Shown here one piece after another: positions 16,189 to 25,728 of a stretch of 64,000 bases of DNA (positions are counted from its first letter, which is position 1; each line of letters opens with the position of its first letter). The stretch spans positions 682,001-746,000 of the forward strand of contig NZ_BHZC01000001.1 of the NCBI RefSeq assembly GCF_003865135.1, in the 5' to 3' direction. The position numbers were made by a program, and so were the translations under genes. The notes beneath the pieces were generated by a model. It saw only the letters and a program-made list of their open reading frames with translations, was not told the DNA's origin and did not search any database. The DNA comes from Streptomyces chrestomyceticus JCM 4735. GTDB taxonomy: Bacteria > Actinomycetota > Actinomycetes > Streptomycetales > Streptomycetaceae.

Positions 16189-18156
16189 ATGACGCTCCAC
16201 GAAGCCGAGGCCGGCCTCGTCGAGCACTACACCGCTCTGGTCCGTCTCGCCTACCTCACGCTGCCGCCGTCGCTCAGCAGGCATCGCAGAGTGCTGACGG
16301 CCCACGGCCTGGTGCAGCGCGCGCTGCCCGGCTTCGAGCTCCGCAAGAGCGCCCCGCGGGTCCCGGCCCAGCGCCCGGGGCCGGCGCGGCCAGGACCCGA
16401 ACGGCTCGGGCCGGCGTGGGTACGGGAGCGGGTGCTGCGCGCGGCGCTGGCGTACGAGCGCCGGCCGCGCAGGTGGCCGAAGAGCCTGCCGCCGCCGCGC
16501 GCGTTGCGGCCCATGCTGCCGGTGGTGTGGGGTCTGCGGCTGTTCCCACGCGCGGGCGGGCGAGAGGAGATCGCCCTGGGGCAGGCGCTGTCCGGACTGT
16601 CCGCCGACGTCCGCGCGGCCTTCGTGCTCTCCCGGGCGGACGAGCTGCCCGACGCCCAGGTCCGGGCGCTGCTCGAAGCCGCCGGCGCCGGCCATCCGGA
16701 CCGGTCCCTGCGGGTCGCGCGACAGCTCGACGCCCCGGCCGTGGCCGCCGCCCAGACGCTGCTGCGGTCGGCGGAGTTCAACGCGTGCTCGGTGCAGACC
16801 CGGCCCACCGACCTGCTGCGCCGCAGGCAGCGGTACCGTCTCGCCGGGGCCGTGGCCGCGGTGGTGGCGGTCGGCGCCCTGGTCCTGACCGCCACCGGCT
16901 CGGCACCGGACCAGCGGCTCGTACGCCCGGCCGTCGGCCAGGTCACCGCCAAGGGTCTGGTACGGACTCCCCGCACAGAATGGGCCGACACCTCCCGGGT
17001 CGACTTCACCACCTGGCCGCCCCGCGGAGGACGGGCCGGGGACCGGGGCCTTCTCGACCGTGCCCTCGCGACCTGGTCACGGCCACCGCGCGGCACCCGC
17101 ATCAGCCGTACGCCCGGCACCTTCACGGGCCCGCCCCCGTACGGTACGCAACTGTTGTACGCGGGAGAGGTGGACGGCGCCGCCGTGGTACTGCTCCACG
17201 ACGGCCTCCGTACCGTCCGCTACAGCCAGCCCCTCTCCCCCGGCGGCCACGCCACCCTCGACTTCGCCCGTACGGACAGCAGCGACGTGACAACGGCCGC
17301 CGCACTCGTCGTCAGCCGGACGCACGGGGCCGCCCGCTACCTGACCGCCCCGTGGATCGCCGCTTCAGCAACACGCGATCTGCTGCGGCCCGAGGCGCCC
17401 GCACGACCGGTACGAGTCTCGGCCGAAGGCATCACCGAACCGCTGCCCAGCCCCGACACATCCGGCCCCTCCGCGTCCAGCCCCTCCGCGACCGGCCCCG
17501 CCCCATCCGGCCCGTGCGCTTCCTGGCCCGCGCTCCAACTGCGCTCCTCGGCCCGCATCGACGAGCAGGACACCTTCCTCGTCACCGACCTGGGCGGCCT
17601 CGTGCCCGCCCACCTGACCCACACTCCCCTGCCTGGCGGCGCCGGCCCGTCCCGGCAGCCCCACGAGGCCACCGGCACGGCCGCACTGGCGAGCTGGGCA
17701 CGCACGGCCTGCCACCTGGCCGGCCTGCCCGAGGGCGTACGCGCCATCGACGTATGGGACTTCGCCGGGCACCCCCTTCCCGAGCGAGCCGGCCGGGCCG
17801 TGTGGTCCTGCGTCCGGGCCGACACCTGGCACGGCCCGGGCGAGGTGACCGTACGGTTCACGGCCCCCGGCGCGGCACCACGGGTGGTGGCCCGGGAACG
17901 CGCGACCGCGGCGTGCAGCCGCTTCGGACCGCAGGTGCTCGCGAGCGCGGACTGGCGGGCGCGGTCCGGCCATACGTACCTGCTGGCCGCGGGCAGCCGG
18001 GCGGTCACGGGCATCGAGGTGGCGGGCGCGGTGCGGGCTTCGCAGAAGGGGCGGGTTCTCGCAGTGCGGGCCCCGGCGGGTGTACGGGCGCAGGCCAGCG
18101 CGCGCCTGGCCGGGGGCGGGACACTGGCCGAGGTCGGACGTTACGCGGAGGACTGA
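16189..18156 (+). CDS. Large membrane-anchored protein with sigma-factor-like N-terminus
   Basis: 655 residues from ATG 16189; ATG 16147 with an upstream GGGAGG is an alternative start. Residues 1-200 have the look of a degenerate sigma-70-type region (MTLHEAEAGLVEHYTALVRLAYLTLP ... ALSGLSADVRAAFVLSRADELPDAQVRALLEAAG). A single transmembrane helix follows at about 218-236 (LAGAVAAVVAVGALVLTATG). A long extracellular part of about 400 residues comes next, with a Ser/Pro-rich linker (PSASSPSATGPAPSG) and four or more Cys. This architecture recurs in Streptomyces proteins of unknown function (family knowledge). A membrane-tethered regulator or surface protein are both possible. Codon use looks normal. 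Confidence 0.75.
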   Translation: MTLHEAEAGLVEHYTALVRLAYLTLPPSLSRHRRVLTAHGLVQRALPGFELRKSAPRVPAQRPGPARPGPERLGPAWVRERVLRAALAYERRPRRWPKSLPPPRALRPMLPVVWGLRLFPRAGGREEIALGQALSGLSADVRAAFVLSRADELPDAQVRALLEAAGAGHPDRSLRVARQLDAPAVAAAQTLLRSAEFNACSVQTRPTDLLRRRQRYRLAGAVAAVVAVGALVLTATGSAPDQRLVRPAVGQVTAKGLVRTPRTEWADTSRVDFTTWPPRGGRAGDRGLLDRALATWSRPPRGTRISRTPGTFTGPPPYGTQLLYAGEVDGAAVVLLHDGLRTVRYSQPLSPGGHATLDFARTDSSDVTTAAALVVSRTHGAARYLTAPWIAASATRDLLRPEAPARPVRVSAEGITEPLPSPDTSGPSASSPSATGPAPSGPCASWPALQLRSSARIDEQDTFLVTDLGGLVPAHLTHTPLPGGAGPSRQPHEATGTAALASWARTACHLAGLPEGVRAIDVWDFAGHPLPERAGRAVWSCVRADTWHGPGEVTVRFTAPGAAPRVVARERATAACSRFGPQVLASADWRARSGHTYLLAAGSRAVTGIEVAGAVRASQKGRVLAVRAPAGVRAQASARLAGGGTLAEVGRYAED

Positions 18157-18679
18157 CGGGGCGTTGCGGGGCGGGGCGGCGCTGCTGCTGGAGCCGCCGG
18201 TGCCCCGCTCCCGGCCCCGCTCCGCCCGGGTGGCGGCCTCCGGGACGCGGTGCGGCGGCTCCGATGCGTGCGCCACCCCGCCGAGACCCGCACCGGCCAC
18301 ACCGCCGCCCACGCCTGTCCGTTTCCCGCAGTTTCCGGCACCTCGCGGCAGTTGCCCGCAGGCAACCGCCGCGCCGATTTCCCATCCGTCTCCCAGACGA
18401 TCACGCCGCACCGACACGAGACCGCCCACCACCGAGGCGCACCAGGCCCCCCGCACCGCCCCACACAGCGCGCCACGTCCCCGACGGAACCGCCCCTTCC
18501 CCGTCGCAGAGGCGCCGGGAAACCCACCTGCCGCGTCCCGGCCGCCCGCCGGCTCAGGGAAGGAACCCGCCACGACAGGGCCCGCACCCCCTGCACCGAC
18601 CGGACCGCAGCAGAACCGGACCGCCTTCACTCCCGACGCAGGGGTGTACCGAGAGAGCGGCGGCCCGACCTGCCGCCAG
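18157..18679. other. No gene recognised
   Basis: About 520 bp after the membrane protein gene. Frames on both strands are open but of Arg/Pro/Ala low complexity without ribosome sites. Probably decayed sequence. Confidence 0.45.
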
Positions 18680-18889
18680 CCGCGCCGAGTAGAACAGGCC
18701 CTGGTTGATCACGCCCGCATCCGTGCCGCGCCCGTGCTCCACGACCACCGGAGCATCGTTCTCATCCAGGCCCAGCGAGTCGATCCGCCCACCGTGCACC
18801 GGCCCGGTGCTGTACTCGCTCGCAAGGAACCAAACGCCCAGCATCGTCCCCATGTGCGCCTGCACCACGTCGAGTTCCCGCGCTGACAC
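18680..18889 (-). pseudogene. Fragment of NucS/DUF5655-type protein
   Basis: Residues LDVVQAHMGTMLGVWFLASEYSTGPVHGGRIDSLGLDENDAPVVVEHGRGTDAGVINQGLFYSARLAAG are read on the minus strand. GGRIDSLGLDENxxPVxVE followed by GTDAGVINQ is the nuclease-fold core of DUF91/NucS-like proteins that in Streptomyces carry a DUF5655 tail. In the family a Lys follows VE(Y); here it is VVEHGRG, so the catalytic Lys is lost. Both ends are missing. Confidence 0.7.
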
Positions 18890-19271
18890 CGCACGGAGGT
18901 GCCACGCCCCCGCGGCGCCCGGCGACGGAGGTGAAGCGAGGGCGGACTCGATGGACGCGGTCCGCGGCGCCGCCGGACCTGGGGAGGATGTCGGGCCACC
19001 CGACTCCTGGGGAACCGACCCAGTCGGAGCGGCTGAGGGCGTGGTCGCACACGGCCTGGTTCAGACCCCGTTTCGAGGGGTGCACGCGCCCGCGGGGAGC
19101 CCGCAGCTCAGGCGGTGCCTACGTCGCACCGCGGGGCAGCGGTGGGAGGCCGGAGCCGGTCCAGCGCGGAATGCTGCCCACCGCCCGGCCTCACGTCCGT
19201 CGTTCACCGGCGCGACGGCGCACAGCAAGGGCGTTCGTACGCGGAACGCCCCGGCGGCCGGCATCGGAGGG
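18890..19271. other. No gene recognised
   Basis: About 380 bp between two remnants. Nothing with a plausible start and family match on either strand. Confidence 0.4.
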
Positions 19272-19610
19272 TTACCCGGCTAGGGCTTCGGCCGGCGTGG
19301 CGACAGGGTGGGACAGACCACGGGTGCGGGTGGCCCTCATGAGGCTAGCGATGCGCCCGTCGCCGCACCCCACCTCCATCCGGCCCCGGCCCGGTACCGA
19401 CCGGTGGCGGGCATCCAGCAGGACTTCCGGCCCCGAGCAGTCGCAGAAGGGCACCGGGCACAAGTCGACGAGCAGGACGGCGCCGGGCTCGGCGAGGTGC
19501 TGCAGGTGGGCGCGGACGGCGGGAGCGGCCCACATGACGATCTCCCCGTGGAGTTCGATCACGCTGGCCTGCTGCAGCCGGTAGGTGCGGACCGACGGGC
19601 AGTCCTCAAG
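19272..19610 (-). pseudogene. STAS-domain remnant (anti-sigma-factor antagonist-like)
   Basis: Minus-strand translation EDCPSVRTYRLQQASVIELHGEIVMWAAPAVRAHLQHLAEPGAVLLVDLCPVPFCDCSGPEVLLDARHR has the STAS order, with the phospho-site region as CDCSG. There is no normal start codon and ribosome site before EDCPS; the frame only reaches a start near 19769 through unrelated low-complexity sequence. The second half (MEVGCGDGRIASLMRATRTRG) is shortened compared with family members. Probably decayed, although translation from the distant start cannot be excluded. Confidence 0.55.
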
Positions 19611-19897
19611 GCGGCCTGGCGGGTGTGAGACCGCGGCGAGCGGTCGGCTGGAGTCCGGGTCAGGTCGGCTTCGGCAATGGTGCGTCCGGTACGGGCCGCA
19701 TCCCGGGCGGGGCCCTCGCCGAGGCGTACTGCAGGTCATCCAGCGGCGGCCCGAGCAGGCCCGCCGCATCGTCGCTCAAGACGCGTTCCAAATGGCCGCG
19801 GCACCGGAGGCCGTCACTGTCGGCCAGCGCATACGCCCCTGCCGCCGGACGGGATCAAGCAGGCCCAGGCGGCCCCACGCTTGCCTACAATCCGCCC

Positions 19898-20365
19898 ATG
19901 TCCCTTTCGCGCCCGTTGCCCGTTCACCGCACCGCAGTTGACCCTGCCGGTGCCCACTATGCGTCGGCGTTCACGGCACCCGTTGCGGGCCTGCCGCCGC
20001 TGTCGCCCGACGCATGGGCCCGGATCGTCTTCGAAGAGGCCCCCGTCGCCCTGCAGCGATGCCTGTATGCCGCGTGGCGGGGCGGGCTCGGCCTGCGATT
20101 GGGCCCCCGCAGCGCACGCCGGCACGTGCTGGGCTGGCCCATCACGGCCACCGGCCCCGACTCGATCACGTTGGAGGCGCGTTCGCCGCTGCTGACCGCC
20201 CGCAACGTCCTCTGCGTCGGCGGCTCGTTCGTGACCTGGTCGACCTTCGTGCACGCCACCGGCCGCACCGGCCGAGGCGTGTGGGCCGTGGCCGCTCCTC
20301 TGCACCACCAGGCTGTTCCGCTTCTCCTGAAGCGTGCGACCCGCAAGGCAGCCGCGCGGGCTTGA
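19898..20365 (+). CDS. DUF2867-family protein
   Basis: 155 residues from ATG 19898. It contains PLSPDAWARIVFEEAPVALQRCLYAAWRGGLGLRLGP followed by VLGWPITATGPDSITLEARSPLLTARNVLCVGG and TWSTFVHATG, the pattern of DUF2867 proteins. These have a helix-grip-like fold of unknown function, often in Streptomyces. It appears complete, the only clearly intact ORF in this decayed stretch. Its stop is 50 bp before the zeta-toxin remnant begins. Confidence 0.7.
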   Translation: MSLSRPLPVHRTAVDPAGAHYASAFTAPVAGLPPLSPDAWARIVFEEAPVALQRCLYAAWRGGLGLRLGPRSARRHVLGWPITATGPDSITLEARSPLLTARNVLCVGGSFVTWSTFVHATGRTGRGVWAVAAPLHHQAVPLLLKRATRKAAARA

Positions 20366-20415
20366 CACGTTCACCGTGCGGGGTCGTTCCTGGCACTCCT
20401 GGTCGCCGGAGCTGG

Positions 20416-22030
20416 CTCCAGACCCCCTTGTCCGCCGACGACCGGCGGGCCGGGGTTGCGGTGCGTACGGACACCCGCCGCCGCCAGGAAGAGGTGGAGG
20501 CGTACGTTCGGCGCCACCGGCTGGACGCCGTGGTGGAAACCGCGCTGGCCGATCCGGACGCGTTCCGCACCGCGGCCGCGGCCTACCGGGCGGCCGGCCA
20601 CCGCATCGAGGTCGCCGTGCTGGCCGTGCCGGAGGCGGTCAGTCAGCTCAGCGTGCTGGAGGGTACGTGGGCCAGGCCGAAGCCGCCGGCGCGGGACGTT
20701 ACGTATCCGTCGCCTCCCACGACCTGTGCAGCCGCGCCCTGCTGGGCACCCTTCGCGTCATAGAGGCCGAGGGCCTGGCGGACCGCATCACCGTCTTTCG
20801 CCGCGACCGTGAAGTACTGGCCAGCACCGAGCCGAACGGCGTGGCCCGCGGCGGTGAAGGGGCCACGGCGGTGGTGGCCGCGGAGCGGTTACGGCCCTGG
20901 ACCGCGCGCGAGACCCAGACGTTCCGTCAGGCGATGTCCAGGGCCCAGCAGCGGGTGCACCCCGAGCGGATCTCCCGTGAGCGGCACCTGGCGGTGGCGC
21001 AGGGCGTCGAGCGGGCCTTCGCCCTGTCCGAGCCGGTGCGCCGGATCGCCCAGGTCTGCGAGGAGCCGCCGGGCGTCGACTACCACCGCCTGTCCCACGA
21101 CGAACACCACTGGATCTTCAACGAGCTGATCACCCCGGGCTATCTCGCGACATCGTCCCCCAGGAGCAGCCCGTCGCCGTGTACGTGATGGGCCGGCCGG
21201 GCGCGGGCAAGACCGGAGCGGCCACCCTCGTCCGGCACGCTCTGCGGGGTCGGCATCCGGTGCGGCTCTCCGGCGACGACTTCGTGGCGATGCACCCGGA
21301 CTACCACCAGCTGCTGAAGGACAGCCCGCGCGGCGCGGGCGCGGCGAGCCGCGCGGACTACCGGGCCTGGATGGCCGAGGCCGAGGCGTACGTACGCCGG
21401 CGCCGCGGTGACCTGGTCATCGAGATGGCACCGGGCAGTCCGGAGGATTTCCTGCGCAGCGCGATCCCGGCCGCGCAGACCGGCTACCGCGTCGAGGTCG
21501 TGCTGCTGGGGGTACGCGCGGCCGACAGCCGCCAGGGCACCGCCCACCGCTACCCCCAGACGCTCCGGCACGGCCTGCCGGGCCGCTTCATCTCCCGGCA
21601 CGGACACGACCGCTGCTTCACGGCCCTGGCCGACGTCGCCCGGACCGCCGAGACTCACCCGGCGGTGGACTCGGTCCTGGTCCTGCGGCGCGACCACACC
21701 GCGATCCACCGCAGCGATCACGCCCCGAGAGGGGCCTCGGCGGGCCCGGGGCGCGCGGCCGCGGCCCTGGCGGCGGAATGGCAGCGGCCCTACACCGTGC
21801 GGGAAACCGCCGGCTTGCTGTCCGCCCACCGCGTGCTGCGGGCCGCCTTGCCGCAGTACTTGCCGCAGTACCGGGACGAACTGGCCGACATCCTGGCCCT
21901 GGCCTGGCCGCTGATGCCCACGCACCTGCAGCCGCCCCGGCTGCCGTCCCCGGCCGGGCTCGTAGGGCTGACCCTGCCCGCACCGCGCGCCGAGCGGGCT
22001 GCGGATTACTCGGTGGTCAGCCGGGCGTGA
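20416..22030 (+). pseudogene. Two-domain zeta toxin (UDP-GlcNAc kinase family), frameshifted and 5'-truncated
   Basis: Three consecutive frames make up one protein. (1) LSADDRRAGVAVRTDTRRRQEEVEAYVRRHRLDAVVETALADPDAFR, the C-terminal half of a zeta domain whose Walker-A half is missing. (2) After a 1-bp loss near 20661: YVGQAEAAGAGRYVSVASHD to YHRLSHDEHHWIFNELITPGYL. (3) After a second shift near 21146: a full zeta domain with Walker A GRPGAGKTGAA (about 21191), RLSGDDFVAMHPDY and VIEMAPGSPEDF. The second domain has its own GTG (21179), so a partial toxin could still be made. Family proteins phosphorylate UDP-GlcNAc. Confidence 0.75.
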
Positions 22031-22296
22031 AGTGCCGCACAGCGCGCCGCGCTCTGCTCCACCTCGGCCGGGCCGAGCTCTGCTGACCGCAGCCGCTGCT
22101 GGTCGGCGATGCAGGCCCGCTGGCCTTCCATCAGTTGCGCAAGCCGTGCTTCGTCCGGGGCCGTGGCCCGGCGCCCGGCCAGGATCCGTTCGGTGTACAG
22201 GGCGATCACCTGGCGCACGAGAGCGTGCACCGCACCGGCATCGGCTGGCTGGCGCCCGCCCCCGGCCGGGGAGGGGCTGGCGGGTTCGTCGGGCAC
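22006..22296 (-). CDS. Small acidic/helical protein convergent to zeta toxin, candidate antitoxin
   Basis: 96 residues from GTG 22296, with AAGGTGG upstream. It reads VHALVRQVIALYTERILAGRRATAPDEARLAQLMEGQRACIADQQRLRSAELGPAEVEQSAARCAALHARLTTE, entirely helical and rich in Ala/Glu/Arg, similar in style to epsilon-type antitoxins and to small proteins coded next to Streptomyces zeta toxins. Its last 25 bp overlap the 3' end of the zeta gene. Antitoxin function is inferred from position only. Confidence 0.6.
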   Translation of the reverse strand: MPDEPASPSPAGGGRQPADAGAVHALVRQVIALYTERILAGRRATAPDEARLAQLMEGQRACIADQQRLRSAELGPAEVEQSAARCAALHARLTTE

Positions 22297-22407
22297 AGGA
22301 CCACCTTCACATGCGGGAATGACTCCGCCATTGCCCAAGGAGAGACTGTTCTTGAGTCAGCTCGGGAGTGGTCCACGAGATCCTGTTTGCCGGTGGCGGC
22401 AGCCCCG

Positions 22408-23061
22408 TCAGCTCCCCTCAGGAGCAGGCTGGTCCGGATGAGCGCTGAGCCACTGCTGGAGTTCGCGATGGCGGAACTGGTAAGCGGTGCCTGACAGGCG
22501 CATCAGCCCGGCGGCACAGCACCAGTCGAGGAAAGCACCCAGGCGCCACGGCAGTTTCCCCCGGGCGCAGATCAGGAAGACCGCATAGCGGCGGAGGGGG
22601 GCAGCCCTGACCAGTGTGAAAGCCAGCCCGATGGCCAGTCCGACGGCCACCCCGCTGAAGGGGGCCAGGCTGACGGGGACCAGGTCGAATGCAGCTTCCT
22701 TGAGCCCTCCGAAAAGGGCGGTGTCTTCGGGCCACCAACGGGGGAGAATCCGGCTCGCGTACCGACCGGGCGTCGCGGTGCCCTTGTGCCCTACACCAGG
22801 GATGAACAGTAAGAGAGTCCCGACCAGAGCGCCCGAGAAACCGCTCGCGATCCCGGCCATGGCGGCGTGCGGCAGGACCTTTCGCATGACGCTGCGCGGT
22901 GTGGCCGTCGCGGCGGGTTCACCGGACGCCCCGTCCACGAGTCCGCCGAGGACGCCGCCCACTATCCCGCCCATGCAGCCGAGCACGAGTCCGACCAGCG
23001 GCATGACCAGCGGGCCCGGGACTTTGCCCATGCCGAGAAAGCCCAGCTTCAGTGTCACCAT
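22408..23061 (-). pseudogene. Membrane C-terminus of a NACHT NTPase (N-terminus lost)
   Basis: 217 codons: a Gly-rich multi-pass membrane region (LVMPLVGLVLGCMGGIVGGVLGG, GIASGFSGALVGTLLLFIP, VAVGLAIGLAFTLV) and a C-terminal cytoplasmic part, RYAVFLICARGKLPWRLGAFLDWCCAAGLMRLSGTAYQFRHRELQQWLSAHP. The order and the tail closely parallel the intact NACHT protein at 56251-58587 (RYTVARTWLALRGDRLPRRLMSFLDEAHHRGVLRQNGAHYEFAHQDVQERLARHP). No P-loop or NACHT domain remains upstream, where another truncated gene on the opposite strand begins. Confidence 0.7.
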
Positions 23062-23079
23062 GCTGTCGAGAGGGCCATT

Positions 23080-23934
23080 CCCTATCGCCAGAGCCCGGCG
23101 GCCTGGCCGGCCGGTTCGGCAAGGCGCTGCCGCAGCAGATGCAGTCCGCGCTCGGCGACGCGGCGGCCGCCCTGGCGCTGCCGGGCTCCGTGGCCACCGC
23201 GATCGGGCAGGTGACCGGTGCGCTGGTGCGGGCCTTGCGCGAGCGCCGCCAGACCGTACGGGCGCTGGCCGGCTGCGCGCGCCTGGCCGACCTGCTGGAG
23301 ACGGAGCCGGACCTGGAGGCGCTGTCGCACTACCCGCACTTGCTGACCTACGAGTTCGCCCGGCTGCCCGTGGACAAGGCCGTGGTCCCGGTCGTGCTGC
23401 TGGACACCTTCGAGGACACCGGGGACCGTACGCACCGGGACCTGGAGCGGCTGATCCAACGGGTGGTGTGGCTGATGCCCAACGCCTTCTTCGTGATCGC
23501 CGGGCTCAGCCGGCTGCAGTGGGCCGATGCGGCCCTGGAGGGCCAGCTCGACTGGACCGGCCCGCAGGCGTGGCCCGGCCTGGACGCCCCGGCCGTCCCG
23601 CATGCCCGCACCGCTCCCGGTGGCGTCGGCCGTACTGCGCGGCAGTTGCTGATCGGCGACTTCTCGCCCGAGGACTGCGACGACTACCTCGCCCGCCGCC
23701 TCACCCGCGACAACGAGCCGCTGATCGGCGCCGGACTGCGGCAGGTCAGCACCCGCCGCTCCCACGGCCTGCCCCTGTACCTGGACCTCGCGGGGCTGCG
23801 GTTCCTGGAGTTCCGCCGCGGCGGCCGCACCCCTGAGCCGGCCGACTTCGAGTACGACTTCCCCGCCCTGATCGCCCGCACCATCCGCGACCTACTCCCC
23901 GACGAGCGCCACGTCCTGCGCTCGGTAGTGCCTT
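23080..23934 (+). pseudogene. Internal fragment of a STAND/AAA-type ATP-binding protein
   Basis: The frame contains VVPVVLLDTFEDTGDRTHRDLERLIQRVVWLMPNAFFVIAGLSRLQWAD (Walker B strand LLDTFED and sensor strand), LLIGDFSPEDCDDYLARRL and SHGLPLYLDLAGLRFLEFRRGGRTPEPADFEYDFPALIARTIRDLLPDERHVLRS. This is the pattern of large Streptomyces ATP-binding signalling NTPases. The P-loop end is missing on the left, and the sequence breaks off at about 23930 into unrelated DNA. Confidence 0.7.
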
Positions 23935-24321
23935 GTCCTCGCCGCCGGCCTTTCCGGCGATGCTCGCACGGCGTTGCTGGGGCTGATGGCCGGTCCGGAC
24001 GCGGTGGTACGGAAGACCGTCTGCCGCGTGGTTGCCGAGGGCAGGGACCGCGATCCCGTGTTCGCGGGCGCCATGGCAGCTGTGCTGGACGACACGGATC
24101 GTCTGGTCCGGCTGACTGCCGTCTACGGACTTGCCCTCCACAACAACGAACGGTGCGTGGAAGCAGCACGCTTTCTCGGCCCGCCGCAGCGCGGTTCCCT
24201 GGAAGAGGAGGGCTACCTCGACGCGGTGTGGCGTGACGAATGGCGCCGCGACGGCCGCTGGACGTCCCCGCCTGTGCCTGTCAGCTGCTCCGGAGCCGGG
24301 AATACCGCACAGTTCGAATGA
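23935..24321 (+). pseudogene. Fragment of a HEAT-repeat-like protein
   Basis: LVLAAGLSGDARTALLGLMAGPDAVVRKTVCRVVAEGRDRDPVFAGAMAAVLDDTDRLVRLTAVYGLALHNNERCVEAARFLGPPQ has the helical A-x-x-D-x-V-R-x-x-A rhythm of HEAT repeats. It is directly fused to the preceding fragment in another frame and has no start or known partner. Family assignment is tentative. Confidence 0.45.
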
Positions 24322-24354
24322 CGCTCCCCGCCGGCTGGAGCCTCGCAGTGGACT

Positions 24355-24618
24355 GCGGCACGCCGCGAGGCATACGCCAACGACCTGGGCACCGACCGGT
24401 CGCTGGTGGCGGTCACTGCGAAGACCAACCGGTCCAAGGCCGGCCAGGGTCCGGCGAGCTGGCTGCCGCCGCTGGCCGATGCGCACTGTACGTACGCCGC
24501 CGACTGGGTCAGCACCAAACTCCGCTGGTCGCTGACCGTCGACCGCGCCGAGCGGGACGCCCTGCGCCGCCTGGCCGCGGGCTGCGGCCACACCCCCGTC
24601 GAAGACCAGCCCATCTAG
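24355..24618 (+). pseudogene. C-terminal fragment of a DUF1524 (HNH-type) secreted nuclease-like protein
   Basis: REAYANDLGTDRSLVAVTAKTNRSKAGQGPASWLPPLADAHCTYAADWVSTKLRWSLTVDRAERDALRRLAAGC is the C-terminus of actinobacterial DUF1524 proteins, with the N-R-S-K and D-P-x-x-W-x-P motif (here GPASWLPP) and paired Cys. The signal peptide and the first half, including the catalytic His, are missing. Confidence 0.7.
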
Positions 24619-24622
24619 GCCC

Positions 24623-24655
24623 CGCGCCCCGCCGCTACGGCAGCGGCGGGGCGCG
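24623..24655. terminator. GC-rich stem-loop after DUF1524 fragment
   Basis: Perfect 14-bp stem CGCGCCCCGCCGCT / AGCGGCGGGGCGCG with a 5-nt loop, immediately after the TAG of the nuclease fragment. The strongest hairpin of the region; no T-run. Confidence 0.7.
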
Positions 24656-24702
24656 GCCAGCGTCTGTCCGTACGCCGGCAGTGTGGGACTACGGCATGGC
24701 GA

Positions 24703-24736
24703 AGCCCCACCAACTTGGCGGGTTGGTGGGGCTTTT
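24703..24736 (+). terminator. Rho-independent terminator
   Basis: AGCCCCACCAAC (24703-24714) pairs perfectly with GTTGGTGGGGCT (24722-24733) and is followed by a short T-run (GCTTTTGC). A classic intrinsic terminator, reading rightward. No intact rightward gene precedes it, so it probably belonged to a lost transcript. Confidence 0.75.
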
Positions 24737-24893
24737 GCATCTGTCCTCGTCGCGGGACTTTCGTATCGCCTGCGCGGCGCGATGCCCGGTGACAAGCTCT
24801 GCGTTACTGCGGGACCTCTACGCTGGCCGGCCCTGTCGCCACGGGTGCGTGGGCTTCAGGACGCTACCGAATGAGATGACCTCTTCGGTCTGT

Positions 24894-25385
24894 CTACTGG
24901 ATCCACCACCGCATGTACGGGTTGCCCGTGCCCCAGGGGCTCGTGTAGGCCTGGCCCTTGGCATTTGAATCCAGCGCCCTGCCATTGTAGACGCTTTTAA
25001 TGATCCACGCCCCGTTGTAAGCACTTTCGGTCCACTTTTGGATATTATGGTCCGAGCATGGAGCAGTTATAACGCCATCACCGCTGTTGGCTTCGAGGCA
25101 CCTGTTGGTCTGTACGTTCCTCAGCCGGAACTCATCTCTCGAAGCGTCGTAGAGGTAGCTCCACTGCTGGTAGGCGTTGTGCTTGTCCCAGGCGCAGTCT
25201 TTCGTGTAGACGTTGCCCTTGGCGTCGGAGTCCAGGCAAAGCCCCGTCTGCTCGTTCCTGAGCTGGTTTCCCACCGCCTGGATTCCGGCTTCGGCGGCGC
25301 TCGCGCTGCTGGGCATGCCGGCCAGCAGCATGGCGCTCGCTCCCAGGGCTGCTGCCAGTCCTGAAAGAACGGTTCGCTTGTTCAT
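24894..25385 (-). CDS. Secreted ricin-type beta-trefoil lectin (copy 1)
   Basis: 163 residues. Signal peptide MNKRTVLSGLAAALGASAML then LAGMPSSASA, cleavage near AEA. Mature part has three beta-trefoil repeats: LRNEQTGLCLDSDAKGNVYTKDC...YQQWSY, FRLRNVQTNRCLEANSGDGVITAPC...IQKWTE and ALDSNAKGQAYTSPW...YMRWW. The QxW motif is partly kept (QQW, QKW). A small extracellular carbohydrate-binding protein. It is a tandem paralogue of the next gene; the leader region is shared nearly word for word, so this is a recent duplication. Confidence 0.85.
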   Translation of the reverse strand: MNKRTVLSGLAAALGASAMLLAGMPSSASAAEAGIQAVGNQLRNEQTGLCLDSDAKGNVYTKDCAWDKHNAYQQWSYLYDASRDEFRLRNVQTNRCLEANSGDGVITAPCSDHNIQKWTESAYNGAWIIKSVYNGRALDSNAKGQAYTSPWGTGNPYMRWWIQ

Positions 25386-25728
25386 GACGTAACCTTTCGT
25401 GAATTCACTGAAGAACTGTTTCCGTATCGATTTTTTCGCCGGTCACCCGGCCGGGCGATCTAGGTGGGCGAGCTGAAATACGGGTGAGCTGTCTCCGGTA
25501 CCGAGGTGGGTCCGTCCGAGCCGCTGCGGACCACATTCGGAATCGGCGCGGCTGATTTCCGGCAGTCCGGTCCGGCCGAGACCCGGACCGGTCACACGCC
25601 ACCCCTTGGTCGGAACTCACCCCTGACGCCGACCGTGAGAATGGTGAGAGGCGGACCGAAGTTCCGGGGGGGAGCTCACGAACCGGGCTCAGACTGCGGA
25701 GACGTGCCTGGCAGGTGCATGGGCCTGC
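25386..25728. promoter_or_regulatory. Spacer with duplicated leader upstream of lectin copy 1
   Basis: The 55 bp next to the start (ACCTTTCGTGAATTCACTGAAGAACTGTTTCCG in plus orientation, interrupted here for length) are repeated almost exactly upstream of copy 2 (26218-26270), so the duplication included the 5' UTR. A GAAAGG ribosome site lies about 9 nt before each start. Nothing else is recognised in the remaining 290 bp. Confidence 0.5.

Noticed and set aside
15631..18156. One 841-codon fusion protein of oxidoreductase and membrane protein
   Set aside because: The first 180 codons are two GMC signature fragments brought together by deletion; the real gene begins at 16189 or 16147.
24690..24740. 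tRNA remnant suggested by the terminator-like GCCCCACCAAC sequence
   Set aside because: No acceptor, anticodon or T-loop sequence found; it is explained by an intrinsic terminator.
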